A DNA stretch of 17,812 nucleotides from CAYSHJ01 sp964589725 (GTDB lineage: Bacteria; Planctomycetota; Planctomycetia; Planctomycetales; Planctomycetaceae), in the NCBI GenBank assembly GCA_964589725.1, contig CAZPUJ010000087.1:1-17812 (forward strand). Direction: 5' to 3'. The notes beneath the pieces are model-generated. The model had not been told where the DNA came from, did not search any database, and saw only the letters and a program-made list of their open reading frames with translations. Below, one piece after another: positions 8,340 to 16,334 of this stretch; the stretch's first letter is position 1, and each line of letters starts with the position of its first letter. The translations under genes were made by a program, and so were the position numbers.

Positions 8340-9979
8340 TCACAGCCACACAGGCTGGGTCTCGTCAATGGCCCAACGATGTGCACGATACCGAACTCGA
8401 TCGACACGTCGCTCCGCCGGCGTGGGTCAATCCAAGATCGGCGTCGCGGTATCACCTGGTGGTGATCGGAGCCGGCCCAGCCGGACTCGTCGCCGCGGCG
8501 GGAGCGGTTGGGTTGGGTGCTCGCGTGGCGTTGATCGAGAAACATCGGCTTGGCGGCGACTGTTTGAATTACGGTTGTGTGCCGTCGAAGGCGGTGTTGA
8601 AGTCGGCGCGTGTGGCGGCAGCGGTGCAGGGTGCGGGCGACTTCGGTGTGAACGTGCCTGTCGGTGCGAACGTCGATTTTGCGGCGGTGATGGCGCGAAT
8701 GCGGCAACTGCGAGTGTCGCTCGCCGCGCATGACGCGGCGGAGAGATTTCGAAGTTTGGGAGTCGATGTCTTCTTGGGATGCGGTCGCTTTACGAGTTCC
8801 GACAGCATCGAAGTCGGTGACCAAACGCTGCGATTCCGTCGAGCGCTGATCGCGACCGGCGCGCGAGCGGCTCTGCCGAATATTCCGGGCTTGGCCGAAG
8901 CTGGCTTCGTGACGAATGAGACCGTGTTTTCACTGAATCAGCTCCCGAAACGACTAGCCGTGTTGGGAGCCGGTCCGATCGGCTGCGAACTGGCACAAGC
9001 GTTTGCGCGGTTTGGATCGCACGTGACGTTGCTCGCTTCCGAGCGAGGCATCCTGCCAAAAGAAGATCACGACGCCGCAAAGGTGGTCGAGGCCGCAATG
9101 CGTCGTGACGGGATTGAGATTGTTCAGAATGCTCGATTGGTGCGTGTCGGCCGCAATTCAAATCTCCCTCTCCCTCGCAGCGGGGAAGAGGGTCGGGGTG
9201 AGGGTGAGGAAATGCCTTCGATCGGCTGTGAAGCCTTCAGCCCCCTCACCCTAACCCTCTCCCCCGATGCGGGGGAGAGGGGACCGGACATTCCGGGCGG
9301 AGTGCGGGGATCCGACATCGGCGCTGACGAACTGCTCGTCGCTGTCGGCCGAACTCCGAACGTCGAAGGCTTGGGTTTGGAACACGCTGGCATTGTGTTC
9401 GATCCGCGCGAAGGCGTTCGCGTGGACGATCACTTCCGCACGTCCAATAAGAATGTGTTCGCCGCGGGAGACGTCTGCTCGAAGTTCAAGTTCACTCACG
9501 CGGCGGATGCGATGGCGCGGATCGTGTTGCAGAACGCCTTGTTTCCGGGACGGGGCAAAGGTTCCTCACTGGTGATTCCGCGTTGCACGTACACCGATCC
9601 GGAAATCGCCGAGGTCGGGCTGACGGAGATTGAAGCGCGCGAGCAAGGTCTGGCGGTGGATGTGCTGGTCGAAGAATTGTCGCACGTCGACCGAGCGGTT
9701 CTCGACGGCGAAACGAATGGCTTCGCGAAAGTGCTTGTGCGAAAGGGGACCGATCAGATCATCGGCGCGACCATCGTAGCCACGAACGCGGGAGATATGC
9801 TCTCGGAATTGACATTGGCCATGACGGCTCGCGTCGGACTGGGCACGCTGGCAAAGACGATTCATCCTTATCCGACTCAGGCCGAAGTCATCAAACGCTT
9901 GGCTGACCAGTTCCAGCGCCGCCGGCTAACGCCATTCGTGAAGAAGTTGCTTGAACGCTGGTTTGCTTGGACAGCCTGA
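8336..9979 (+). CDS. Mercuric reductase-like FAD/NAD(P)-dependent disulfide oxidoreductase with a repeat-derived insert
   Basis: 547 residues, about 50 more than comparable proteins. The FAD site is LVVIGAGPAGLVAA (GxGxxG 45-50). The redox disulfide is GGDCLNYGCVPSK (Cys76, Cys81). The second dinucleotide site is AVLGAGPIGCELA (210-220). FAAGDV (375-380) closes the FAD site, and the dimer domain ends with HPYPTQAE (His510, Glu517), the family's active-site pair. It lacks an N-terminal heavy-metal domain and the C-terminal vicinal cysteines of true MerA, so mercury reduction is unlikely; a quinone or disulfide substrate is possible. Residues about 274-322 are encoded by the palindromic repeat at 9161-9291, inserted in frame between two strands of the NAD domain. 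It is coupled to the TVP38-like gene, a pairing seen in other bacteria. Confidence 0.88.
   Translation: MITATQAGSRQWPNDVHDTELDRHVAPPAWVNPRSASRYHLVVIGAGPAGLVAAAGAVGLGARVALIEKHRLGGDCLNYGCVPSKAVLKSARVAAAVQGAGDFGVNVPVGANVDFAAVMARMRQLRVSLAAHDAAERFRSLGVDVFLGCGRFTSSDSIEVGDQTLRFRRALIATGARAALPNIPGLAEAGFVTNETVFSLNQLPKRLAVLGAGPIGCELAQAFARFGSHVTLLASERGILPKEDHDAAKVVEAAMRRDGIEIVQNARLVRVGRNSNLPLPRSGEEGRGEGEEMPSIGCEAFSPLTLTLSPDAGERGPDIPGGVRGSDIGADELLVAVGRTPNVEGLGLEHAGIVFDPREGVRVDDHFRTSNKNVFAAGDVCSKFKFTHAADAMARIVLQNALFPGRGKGSSLVIPRCTYTDPEIAEVGLTEIEAREQGLAVDVLVEELSHVDRAVLDGETNGFAKVLVRKGTDQIIGATIVATNAGDMLSELTLAMTARVGLGTLAKTIHPYPTQAEVIKRLADQFQRRRLTPFVKKLLERWFAWTA
9161..9291. repeat. Palindromic repeat pair inserted in frame within the flavoprotein gene
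   Basis: Two inverted units face each other across about 36 bases. Each has a 27-base self-complementary core: 9166-9192 (CCCTCTCCCTCGCAGCGGGG...) and 9255-9281 (CCCTCTCCCCCGATGCGGGG...). Each is flanked on the inner side by GGGGTGAGGG or its complement CCCTCACCC, and the right unit continues into GACCGGACA. The arrangement is like a BIME built from two REP units. Units of the same family lie at 13291-13520 and 14526-14576. The translated insert contains PLPRSGEEGRGEG and LTLSPDAGERGPD. Confidence 0.85.
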
Positions 9980-10010
9980 AGTTGGTGGGCCTAGAGTTGC
10001 AATTGTCCGA

Positions 10011-11219
10011 TCACTTTTCCTTCTTCTTGCCGATCCCCAGCCAGCCCAACGCGCCAGATTTCGTCGCCTCTGTTTTCGTTGGCCGCACACGCGGCCTGTC
10101 GACACCCAGAGCGATCAGCACTTTGGGAAATACCTCGCCGAATTTGGTATCGTTGCGCCGCCAGCCGTTGAAGTCGGCCGTGACGTGCGCGGCGAGGGCT
10201 TTGTCCTGTTTGCCTTTTGCGTCGCCGCCGAACAGAAAGCCGTCGAGCGTCAGCGGCAACAATAATTTCACGTCGTGGCCGGTTTCCTTTTTAAACTCTT
10301 GCTCGCGTTCGAGCAACCGGCTGACTTCGCCTTCGACCCACGGAGAAGTCAGCGAACTTTTCGACACCAGCAAGATGACCTTGTTCGGTTGCTGCGAATC
10401 GAACTGAGCTTCGAGCGGCAATTCCTTGCGGCCTTCGTTTGGCATTTCGTCCAGCCAACAGACGACGCCCGCGGTGCGCAAGTCTTCGGCCAGGCGCTCG
10501 GCGAACGAGCGGTCTTCGTGACTGAATCGCACGAAGCAGATCGACGGTCCGATGGGGACGGCTTTCAACGCGGCGATGAAGTCGTCCGTCAGACCGCAGC
10601 CGCGCAAGAAGTCATCCGGAATCTTGCTGCGCGATCGCAGCCACGTGTCCAGCCCGATGCTGCTGGGGCCGTGATGCGTGGCCGTCACGAGTCCCGTCAC
10701 ATCGCTCAAGGCGCAGTTGGTCCAGCGAGTCCAACCGCACGTCAGCCGCTCGGCGTGGACGTTGACCAGCCGCGCGAGGCTGAAGTCGGTTCCCAACAAG
10801 TTCGCGTCGCTCAGTTCCGCTTTGGCCAAGTCGGCTTCGAGGAAGATAGCCCGCGTCAGTCGAGCCTTCGAAAGGTCGCAGCCACTGAGGCTCGCATGAC
10901 CGAAGTTCGCCTCGGTGGCGTCCGCCTCCGAGAGCATCGATTTGAACAGCTTGGCCTGCCTGAAGTCGGTGCCGTTCAGTTTAGCGGATTTGAGGTTCGC
11001 TCGCGTGAGGTCGGCTTCACTGAGGTTGGCTCCTTCCAAATTCGTTCCCGCAAGTTTCGCGCCGACGAGTAACGCGCGCCGCAGATTGCAGCCGTGCAGC
11101 TCGGCTCCGCACAGGTCGGCGTCGGTCAGGTCGAGCAACATGCCGGGATTAAGCGCTCGAAACTTGGCCAACGCCTGACGGCCTTCTTTGACAACCGCCA
11201 AGATTTTGGAACTCGCCAC
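10011..11219 (-). CDS. Pentapeptide-repeat and TIR domain protein
   Basis: 402 residues. The GTG start at 11217-11219 was chosen because AAGGAG lies about five bases ahead on the coding strand; a longer frame to 11312 has no support. Residues about 29-155 are pentapeptide repeats, A(D/N)LxxA type (for example LEGANLSEADLTRANLKSAK), predicted to form a right-handed beta-helix. Residues about 226-372 form a TIR domain: ICFVRFSHEDRSFAERLAEDL at strand A, VVCWLDE at strand B, and KVILLVSKSSLTSPWVEGEV. Glu298 in WVEGEV lines up with the NADase catalytic Glu of SARM1 (WVHKEI). A basic C-terminus ends GKKKEK. Bacterial TIR proteins of this kind can degrade NAD in immunity. No Thoeris sensor gene is adjacent, so a defence role is inferred only. 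Convergent with the flavoprotein gene by 31 bases. Confidence 0.85.
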   Translation of the reverse strand: MASSKILAVVKEGRQALAKFRALNPGMLLDLTDADLCGAELHGCNLRRALLVGAKLAGTNLEGANLSEADLTRANLKSAKLNGTDFRQAKLFKSMLSEADATEANFGHASLSGCDLSKARLTRAIFLEADLAKAELSDANLLGTDFSLARLVNVHAERLTCGWTRWTNCALSDVTGLVTATHHGPSSIGLDTWLRSRSKIPDDFLRGCGLTDDFIAALKAVPIGPSICFVRFSHEDRSFAERLAEDLRTAGVVCWLDEMPNEGRKELPLEAQFDSQQPNKVILLVSKSSLTSPWVEGEVSRLLEREQEFKKETGHDVKLLLPLTLDGFLFGGDAKGKQDKALAAHVTADFNGWRRNDTKFGEVFPKVLIALGVDRPRVRPTKTEATKSGALGWLGIGKKKEK

Positions 11220-11288
11220 GATGACTCCTTGATGCCGACTCGTTCTATCCCAGCCCCATCGGGGCGGGCGCGGAACGGAATTCAAACC

Positions 11289-11349
11289 GTCGCGACGGCC
11301 GTTCCAGGCCATCGATTTACCACCGACGGCCTGGAAAGGCCGTCGCTAC
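11289..11349. repeat. Inverted repeat between the TIR and nuclease genes
   Basis: The 22-base arms 11289-11310 and 11328-11349 are inverted copies with two mismatches (core GACGGCC-TTCCAGGCC) around a 17-base spacer. It lies in the 263-base divergent spacer between the TIR gene and the AddB-like gene. A smaller GCCCC-ATC-GGGGC hairpin sits at 11253-11265. The pair looks like one copy of a dispersed genomic palindrome. Its position could affect either promoter, but no promoter boxes could be assigned confidently. Confidence 0.65.
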
Positions 11350-11482
11350 AAATCCTTTGTGAAAAAACACTGCCGTCGCCGTTCACGATATCAACGCAGC
11401 GGAAACGCTCTCGCTGCTCACGACGACTTGGCTACCATACGCGGCCAAGACTGAAATTTGAACTCACGACGTGCATCCTCCC

Positions 11483-14400
11483 ATGGCCCAATCCATCACG
11501 CGAGTCTTTCTCGGCTGGGATCAGCCGCTATTGCTGACGGCGGTGGAGTGGCTGGCGCGGCGATATGGTTCGACTGCCGAACTGAATCTCAGTGGTGTGA
11601 TCGTCGTCGTGCCGGGGCGCCGCGCTGGAAGACGGTTGCTGGAGTTGTTGGTACAGCAAGCGGAAGCGGACTCGCGCCTTCTAACACCGCCACGAATCGA
11701 GACGGTCGGAACCTTGCCGGAATCGCTGTACCCGTTGCAACGGCCGTTGGCCGGCGAGTTGGTGCAACAGCTCACCTGGGAAAAGGTGTTGCGAGAGCTG
11801 GATCGCGAATTACTCGAACAAGTCGTGCCGCGACCTCCAGTGGACGATGACACACAGGCATGGTTGGCGCTCGGAGCATTGTTGTCTCAGCAACATCGCG
11901 AGCTGGCGGCTGATGGGCTCGACTTTGCGGACGTGGCGACTCGTGGGCGAGAGGTTCCCGGGTTCACCGAGCAAGCTCGCTGGGATGCGATGCGCGAAGT
12001 TCAAAGCCGATACTTGCGGACGCTGGACGAGCTTGAATTGTGGGACGTGCAGACAGCCCGGCTGGTCGCGGTTCGGCAACGCGAGCCGCGCACCGATTGG
12101 GACTTGGTGTTCGTCGGCACGGTCGACATGAATCAGGTGATGCGACAGATGCTTGATCTGGTTTCCGACCACGTGATCGCGTTGATTGCTGCGCCGGAAG
12201 AACTTGCCGATCGCTTCGATGCTCACGGCTGTCTGCAACCGAGCGCGTGGGCGGACGCTCACGTCGATGTGCCGGTCGATCGCATCCGCGTTTGCGACGG
12301 GCCGGCCGAGCAAGCGGAACAGGTCGTTCGCGAATTGGCCGCTTTCGACGGGCGTTATCGAGCGGATGAGATCGTCATCGGCTTGGCCGATGAACGCTTG
12401 GGACCATTTTTGGAACGACAACTCTCCGCCTGCGGCGTCGCGACGCGCTGGATCGAAGGGCAACGTGTGGCTGACTCGGGTCCGTGTCGTTTGCTACTGT
12501 CTGTCGCGGCACTGTTGGAACGCGGGCGATTCGAAGACTTCGCGGCGTTGGTGCGACATCCTGATATCGATGACTGGTTCAGGCGACGTACCGGGCAAGC
12601 GGTCGATCTTGCGAAGCTGGACGACGAGTTCCGTCGTTATTTGCCGATCGCCCCCGATGTGCCACAAGTGATGCGTGAATTGATCAATCCGTTGCAGCGG
12701 CCGCCGCGACCGCTCAACGAGTGGGCGGAGTCCTTGCGGGCGTGGCTGCTCGCGATGTACGGCGAGCGGTCGCTCGATCGAGACGGTTCCGAAGGACGCA
12801 TCGTCGCCGAGACGTTGACGCGACTGAGTGGGATCTTGGAGGAGATCGGCTCCGTCCCGGAGAATCTCGCGCCGATTGTGTCCGCTGGCGATGCGATTCG
12901 TTGCGCGGTCCAACGCACGTCGGCGAGTTTTGTCCCGCCGGAGAATGCTGATGAAGCCGTGGAAATGCTCGGGTGGTTGGAACTGTCATTGGACGACACT
13001 TCCGCCGCGATCGTGACGACGTTGAATGAAGGCTTTGTGCCGACGTCGCTGAACTCCGACTTGTTCTTGCCGAACGAACTGCGCCGGCATCTCGGTCTGA
13101 ATGACAACTCGCGGCGCTACGCGCGCGATGCTTACGCGGTGACGTTGTTGCAACACGCTCGTCGTGATGTCGTCTGGCTTGTCGGCCGCCGCGATGTCGA
13201 CGGCAATCCGCTGGTCCCCAGCCGATTGCTCTTCGCGACCCAACCGGCTGAGTTGCCGGAGCGAGTGCTGCGGTTTCTCGCGGGCGAGTCGGAGTCACAG
13301 CCCGCTCTCCCCCGCATCGGCGAAGAGGGCAGGGGGGAGTCACCGCCCGTTCTTCCCCGCATCGGGGGAGAGGGCCGGGGTGAGGGGGTGTCTTCGGGGA
13401 CGGGTTCACAGGTCAGCCCCCTTACCCTAACCCTCTCCCCCGATGCGGGGGAGAGGGAACCGGACAATTCGCGCGCCCGAACCCTCTCCCCCGATATGCG
13501 GGAGAGGGAACCGGACAGAGAAAACAGAAAAATGTCCTTCCACGTGCCGACGCCGGAGCAGATCGGGGCGGCGTTGAAGTGGCCGGAGTTGATCACTCCG
13601 GTTCGCGAGTTGACGCTCAGCGTCACCGAGTTCAAGGCGTATATTGCCTGCCGGTACCGCTACTTCTTGCAGCATGTGCTCAAGCTAAAGCGGCTGAACG
13701 ATGACGTGGTCGAGTTGGATGCGTTGGCGTTCGGCAACGTGCTGCACGATGTCTTGCGTCGATTCGGGGAATCGGAATTGCGGGACGCGACGGACGTCGC
13801 GACGTTGTGTCGCGGACTATTCCAGATTCTGGACGATGTCGCCCGAAAGCAATTCGGCGAACGGCGTCGCGCGGTGATCAACGTGCAACTCAAGCAAATG
13901 GAAGCGCGTCTGGAGGCGTTCGCCCGCTGGCAGGTGCGGTCGCGACGCGACGGTTGGCGCATCGAGTTCGTCGAACGTTCATTCTCGCGAGAATCTTCAA
14001 AAAACGTTGACGATTCGAAGGGACTTTCGCGCAATAGTGCTAGTTTGTCTCAGCCGACGTTTGTCGTTGACGGTGTCCCTGTCTGGTTGCGAGGTCGGAT
14101 CGACCGCATTGATCGACATGAGTCGTCCGGCCAGTGGCGGATCTTCGACTACAAATCGGGCGACGCTGGTGACTCGCCGGAGCAAACGCATCGGAAAAAA
14201 GACGCCTGGGTGGACTTGCAGTTGCCGTTGTATCGACACTTGTGGAAGGGACTCGCGTTGCCAGGCGAGGTGCAGTTGGGCTACATCAATCTGCCGAAGG
14301 ACACGAACGCGGCGGGTGCGAAGCTCGCAGTTTGGGACGACGATGCCTTGGCCGCCGCGGACGCCGTTGCGATCAAGGTCGCTGGTTGTATTGCTCGCCG

Positions 14401-14491
14401 CGAGTTTTGGCCGCCGCAGTCTCCACCGCCGAAGTGGCCCGAAGAGTTTAATGATCTCTGCCAAGTCGGAGTGTTTGGTCACGGACGATGA
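11483..14491 (+). CDS. AddB/RexB-like helicase-fold protein with C-terminal PD-(D/E)XK nuclease
   Basis: 1002 residues from ATG 11483 (a GTG at 11471 is possible; neither has a clear ribosome site). The N-terminal half resembles the AddB/RexB helicase-like region: VIVVVPGRRAGRRLLELL stands where a Walker A would be but lacks the GKT. Around residue 515, AAIVTTLNEGFVPTSLNSDLFLP and later RRYARDAYAVTLLQHA resemble the UvrD/AddB C-terminal helicase signature. The RecB-type nuclease begins at SVTEFKAYIACRYRYFLQ (about 713) with GNVLHDVL, then GRIDRID (Asp874), DYKSG (Asp889, Lys891) and LQLPLY. The cysteine cluster that holds AddB's iron-sulfur centre is not complete. It likely processes DNA ends, but no AddA helicase gene is in the window. 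Residues about 607-680 come from inserted palindromic repeats, between the two domains. Confidence 0.82.
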   Translation: MAQSITRVFLGWDQPLLLTAVEWLARRYGSTAELNLSGVIVVVPGRRAGRRLLELLVQQAEADSRLLTPPRIETVGTLPESLYPLQRPLAGELVQQLTWEKVLRELDRELLEQVVPRPPVDDDTQAWLALGALLSQQHRELAADGLDFADVATRGREVPGFTEQARWDAMREVQSRYLRTLDELELWDVQTARLVAVRQREPRTDWDLVFVGTVDMNQVMRQMLDLVSDHVIALIAAPEELADRFDAHGCLQPSAWADAHVDVPVDRIRVCDGPAEQAEQVVRELAAFDGRYRADEIVIGLADERLGPFLERQLSACGVATRWIEGQRVADSGPCRLLLSVAALLERGRFEDFAALVRHPDIDDWFRRRTGQAVDLAKLDDEFRRYLPIAPDVPQVMRELINPLQRPPRPLNEWAESLRAWLLAMYGERSLDRDGSEGRIVAETLTRLSGILEEIGSVPENLAPIVSAGDAIRCAVQRTSASFVPPENADEAVEMLGWLELSLDDTSAAIVTTLNEGFVPTSLNSDLFLPNELRRHLGLNDNSRRYARDAYAVTLLQHARRDVVWLVGRRDVDGNPLVPSRLLFATQPAELPERVLRFLAGESESQPALPRIGEEGRGESPPVLPRIGGEGRGEGVSSGTGSQVSPLTLTLSPDAGEREPDNSRARTLSPDMREREPDRENRKMSFHVPTPEQIGAALKWPELITPVRELTLSVTEFKAYIACRYRYFLQHVLKLKRLNDDVVELDALAFGNVLHDVLRRFGESELRDATDVATLCRGLFQILDDVARKQFGERRRAVINVQLKQMEARLEAFARWQVRSRRDGWRIEFVERSFSRESSKNVDDSKGLSRNSASLSQPTFVVDGVPVWLRGRIDRIDRHESSGQWRIFDYKSGDAGDSPEQTHRKKDAWVDLQLPLYRHLWKGLALPGEVQLGYINLPKDTNAAGAKLAVWDDDALAAADAVAIKVAGCIARREFWPPQSPPPKWPEEFNDLCQVGVFGHGR
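13291..13520. repeat. Cluster of four palindromic repeat units inside the nuclease gene
   Basis: Two units in one orientation start at 13301 and 13346; each is preceded by GGAGTCAC (13291, 13336), giving a 45-base direct duplication. Two in the opposite orientation cover 13429-13466 and 13480-13517 with a 51-base period; both run from AACCCTCTCCCCCGAT to AGAGGGAACCGGACA. Both periods are multiples of three, so the frame stays open throughout. They encode LPRIGEEGRGE/LPRIGGEGRGEG and then LTLSPDAGEREPD/TLSPDMREREPD. The family is the one found at 9161-9291. Confidence 0.88.
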
Positions 14492-14525
14492 TCACTGTTT
14501 TAGCCCTACAGCGCGCGTTCGAGAA

Positions 14526-14576
14526 TTTCCGGTCCCCTCTCCCCCGCGTCGGGGGAGAGGGTTAGGGTGAGGGGGC
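14526..14576. repeat. Single palindromic repeat unit between nuclease and membrane-protein genes
   Basis: It runs from TTTCCGGTCCCCTCTCCCCC, through the loop region CGCGTC, to GGGGGAGAGGGTTAGGGTGA and GGGGG. It is the reverse complement of the unit at 9241-9289 with few changes. It lies 35 bases past the nuclease stop and about 40 bases before the likely start of the membrane protein. The CCCTCTCCCCCG/CGGGGGAGAGGG stem would make a strong hairpin in the transcript but has no T-run. Confidence 0.85.
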
Positions 14577-14617
14577 GAACAGTGCCAACACTTCCATTCG
14601 CAGGGCAACCTCCTCTC

Positions 14618-16120
14618 ATGGGTTGGATGCGGTCGCACAAGCTCGCCAAGTGGCTGTTGATCAGCGGTTTGATCGCGTTTCTGGCGTCACGCACGGCAAG
14701 CTCGGTGGTCGATGTCGATCTGTGGCATGAGCTGTCGCTGGCGCGTGAGGTCGTGCAGCTCGGGCACGTTCCGTGGGAAGATCACTTCGCGTTCACTCCC
14801 AAGTTGGACCTTGTCGTCCATCACGAATGGGGAGCGGGAATGATCGCGTACGGACTGACGCAGTGGTTCGGGTCGGCCGGCATTCTGTTCGCGAAGTTTG
14901 CTTTGATCGGCGGCTTGGCAGCAGTCTGCTGGTGCAACGCACGACGTCGTGGGGCGAGCGTGATCGCGACGGGCATCGTCGCCGCGCTGGCGATTGTGCT
15001 CAGCGATTACAGCTTCGCGACCGTCCGAGCTCAGATGTATTCGTACTTGTTCACGGCCTTGTTGCTGTGGGGTTTCGATCGTGATCGAGCCGGCGATCGC
15101 CGCTGGCTGATCGCGTTGTTGGCGTTGTTTCCGCTGTGGGTCAACCTGCACGGCGGCTGCTTGGTGGGAGCAGGATTGCTCGGAGCACATTGGCTGGAAC
15201 AGTTGCTGCGGCGACAGCCTCATCGGCATTTGCTGATTGCCGGTTTGTCACTGATTCCGCTGTGGCTGCTGAACCCGTGGGGGTATCACTATCTCGAATA
15301 CTTGGCGCGCGCGATCGCGATGGAGCGGCCGCGCGTCTCCGAATGGGCTCCGTTGTGGGCTGAGGGAAAACTGCATCACCTGTTGTCCTTCGTGGTCTCG
15401 GTGGGGTTGGCGTGGCTGGTGTTGAACGAAGGACGCTGGCGACGCATGCCCGGCATTCTGCTGTTGCTGGCGACCGGCCTCGCGGCCTTGAAAAGTCATC
15501 GGTTCTTAGCCTTTTACGCCGTCGTCTACGCCTGTTACTTGCCGGATCAGTTGACTCGCACGTCGCTCGGTCAAGACCTGCGGCGTTGGTGGTGGAAGTA
15601 TCAGGGCGCTTGGTGCGCCGTGTTTGGCGTCGCCGCGGTGTTGCTGTTCGTGCGCGCCGCAACGTATGAACCGTGGCGCCTGCGAGTGCCGGCTCAACCG
15701 ATTCCTGGGCAAGGTGACCACGTCGTGTATCCAGTCGGAGCTGTCGATTATCTCGCCGAAAAACGGTTTCGAGGCAACATGATGGTGCCGTACGACTGGG
15801 GCTCGTACGTCATGTGGAAGCTGGGACCGGCAGTGCAAATCTCGTTCGACAGCCGCTATGAAGTCGCCTATCCCGACTGGCGATTGGAAGAAGACTTTCG
15901 ACTGTACGAGGCTCGCGAAGGCTGGGAGGACATCCTCAAAAAGTATCCAACCGACATCGTCTTAATCCCGACACGGTTGCAGTTGGTGAAAGCTCTGTCG
16001 TCGGCTGCGGACTGGAAGCTGATCTACAAAGATCCGCAGTTCGCGATTTTTTCCCGCATCAATTTACCGCTACGCCCCGTGAATTTAGCGGCTGCTCCGC
16101 CCTCAGGCACGTTCCCGTAA
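14618..16120 (+). CDS. Polytopic membrane protein, GT-C glycosyltransferase-like, function unknown
   Basis: About 500 residues from ATG 14618; ATG 14627 is also possible and no ribosome site decides. Frames reaching back to 14567 would start inside a palindromic repeat. Roughly ten hydrophobic segments lie in residues 11-370. The first loop carries VDVDLWHELSLAREV (Asp34, Trp36) and HFAFTP...HHEWG (His69, Glu70, Trp71). This layout, an acidic Asp-x-x-Trp loop then (V/H)HEW, recurs in a widespread uncharacterised family resembling GT-C glycosyltransferases that use lipid-linked sugars. The C-terminal part is soluble, with NMMVPYDWGSYVMWKLGP and ISFDSRYEVAYPD, a second signature of that family. 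It is probably an envelope glycosylation protein; donor and acceptor are unknown. Confidence 0.75.
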   Translation: MGWMRSHKLAKWLLISGLIAFLASRTASSVVDVDLWHELSLAREVVQLGHVPWEDHFAFTPKLDLVVHHEWGAGMIAYGLTQWFGSAGILFAKFALIGGLAAVCWCNARRRGASVIATGIVAALAIVLSDYSFATVRAQMYSYLFTALLLWGFDRDRAGDRRWLIALLALFPLWVNLHGGCLVGAGLLGAHWLEQLLRRQPHRHLLIAGLSLIPLWLLNPWGYHYLEYLARAIAMERPRVSEWAPLWAEGKLHHLLSFVVSVGLAWLVLNEGRWRRMPGILLLLATGLAALKSHRFLAFYAVVYACYLPDQLTRTSLGQDLRRWWWKYQGAWCAVFGVAAVLLFVRAATYEPWRLRVPAQPIPGQGDHVVYPVGAVDYLAEKRFRGNMMVPYDWGSYVMWKLGPAVQISFDSRYEVAYPDWRLEEDFRLYEAREGWEDILKKYPTDIVLIPTRLQLVKALSSAADWKLIYKDPQFAIFSRINLPLRPVNLAAAPPSGTFP

Positions 16121-16334
16121 ATGCCAAAGGCGGATGCAACGATTCAATGAACGCGAGAGGTCCAATTGGCTCGAATGTCGGCCAAAATCCTTTGGTCCGC
16201 CACTCGCTCCGCCGCGCCAGCCAGCGGAACGCCATTTGGGTTGCGCAGCGCTGTTCATGACTTGTCGCATTACGTGGGCTGAAGAACGACCGTCAAGTGC
16301 CAGTCCAGTCCTGTCCTTTTCGTTGCCTTGCGGG
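16121..16334. other. Convergent intergenic stretch with no recognised feature
   Basis: 214 bases lie between the 3' ends of the membrane-protein gene and the zinc-ribbon gene. No clear hairpin with a T-run and no credible gene was seen. Some phrases (for example CTCGCTCCGCCGCGCCAGCC) look repeat-like but have no second copy in the window. Confidence 0.4.

Noticed and set aside
9161..13520. CRISPR array from the recurring repeat units
   Set aside because: Units are palindromic, occur in both orientations inside coding frames, and lack regularly sized unique spacers.
14567..14617. Upstream GTG starts for the membrane protein
   Set aside because: They would place the N-terminus in the palindromic repeat and ahead of a non-hydrophobic leader; the ATG at 14618 directly precedes the first membrane helix.
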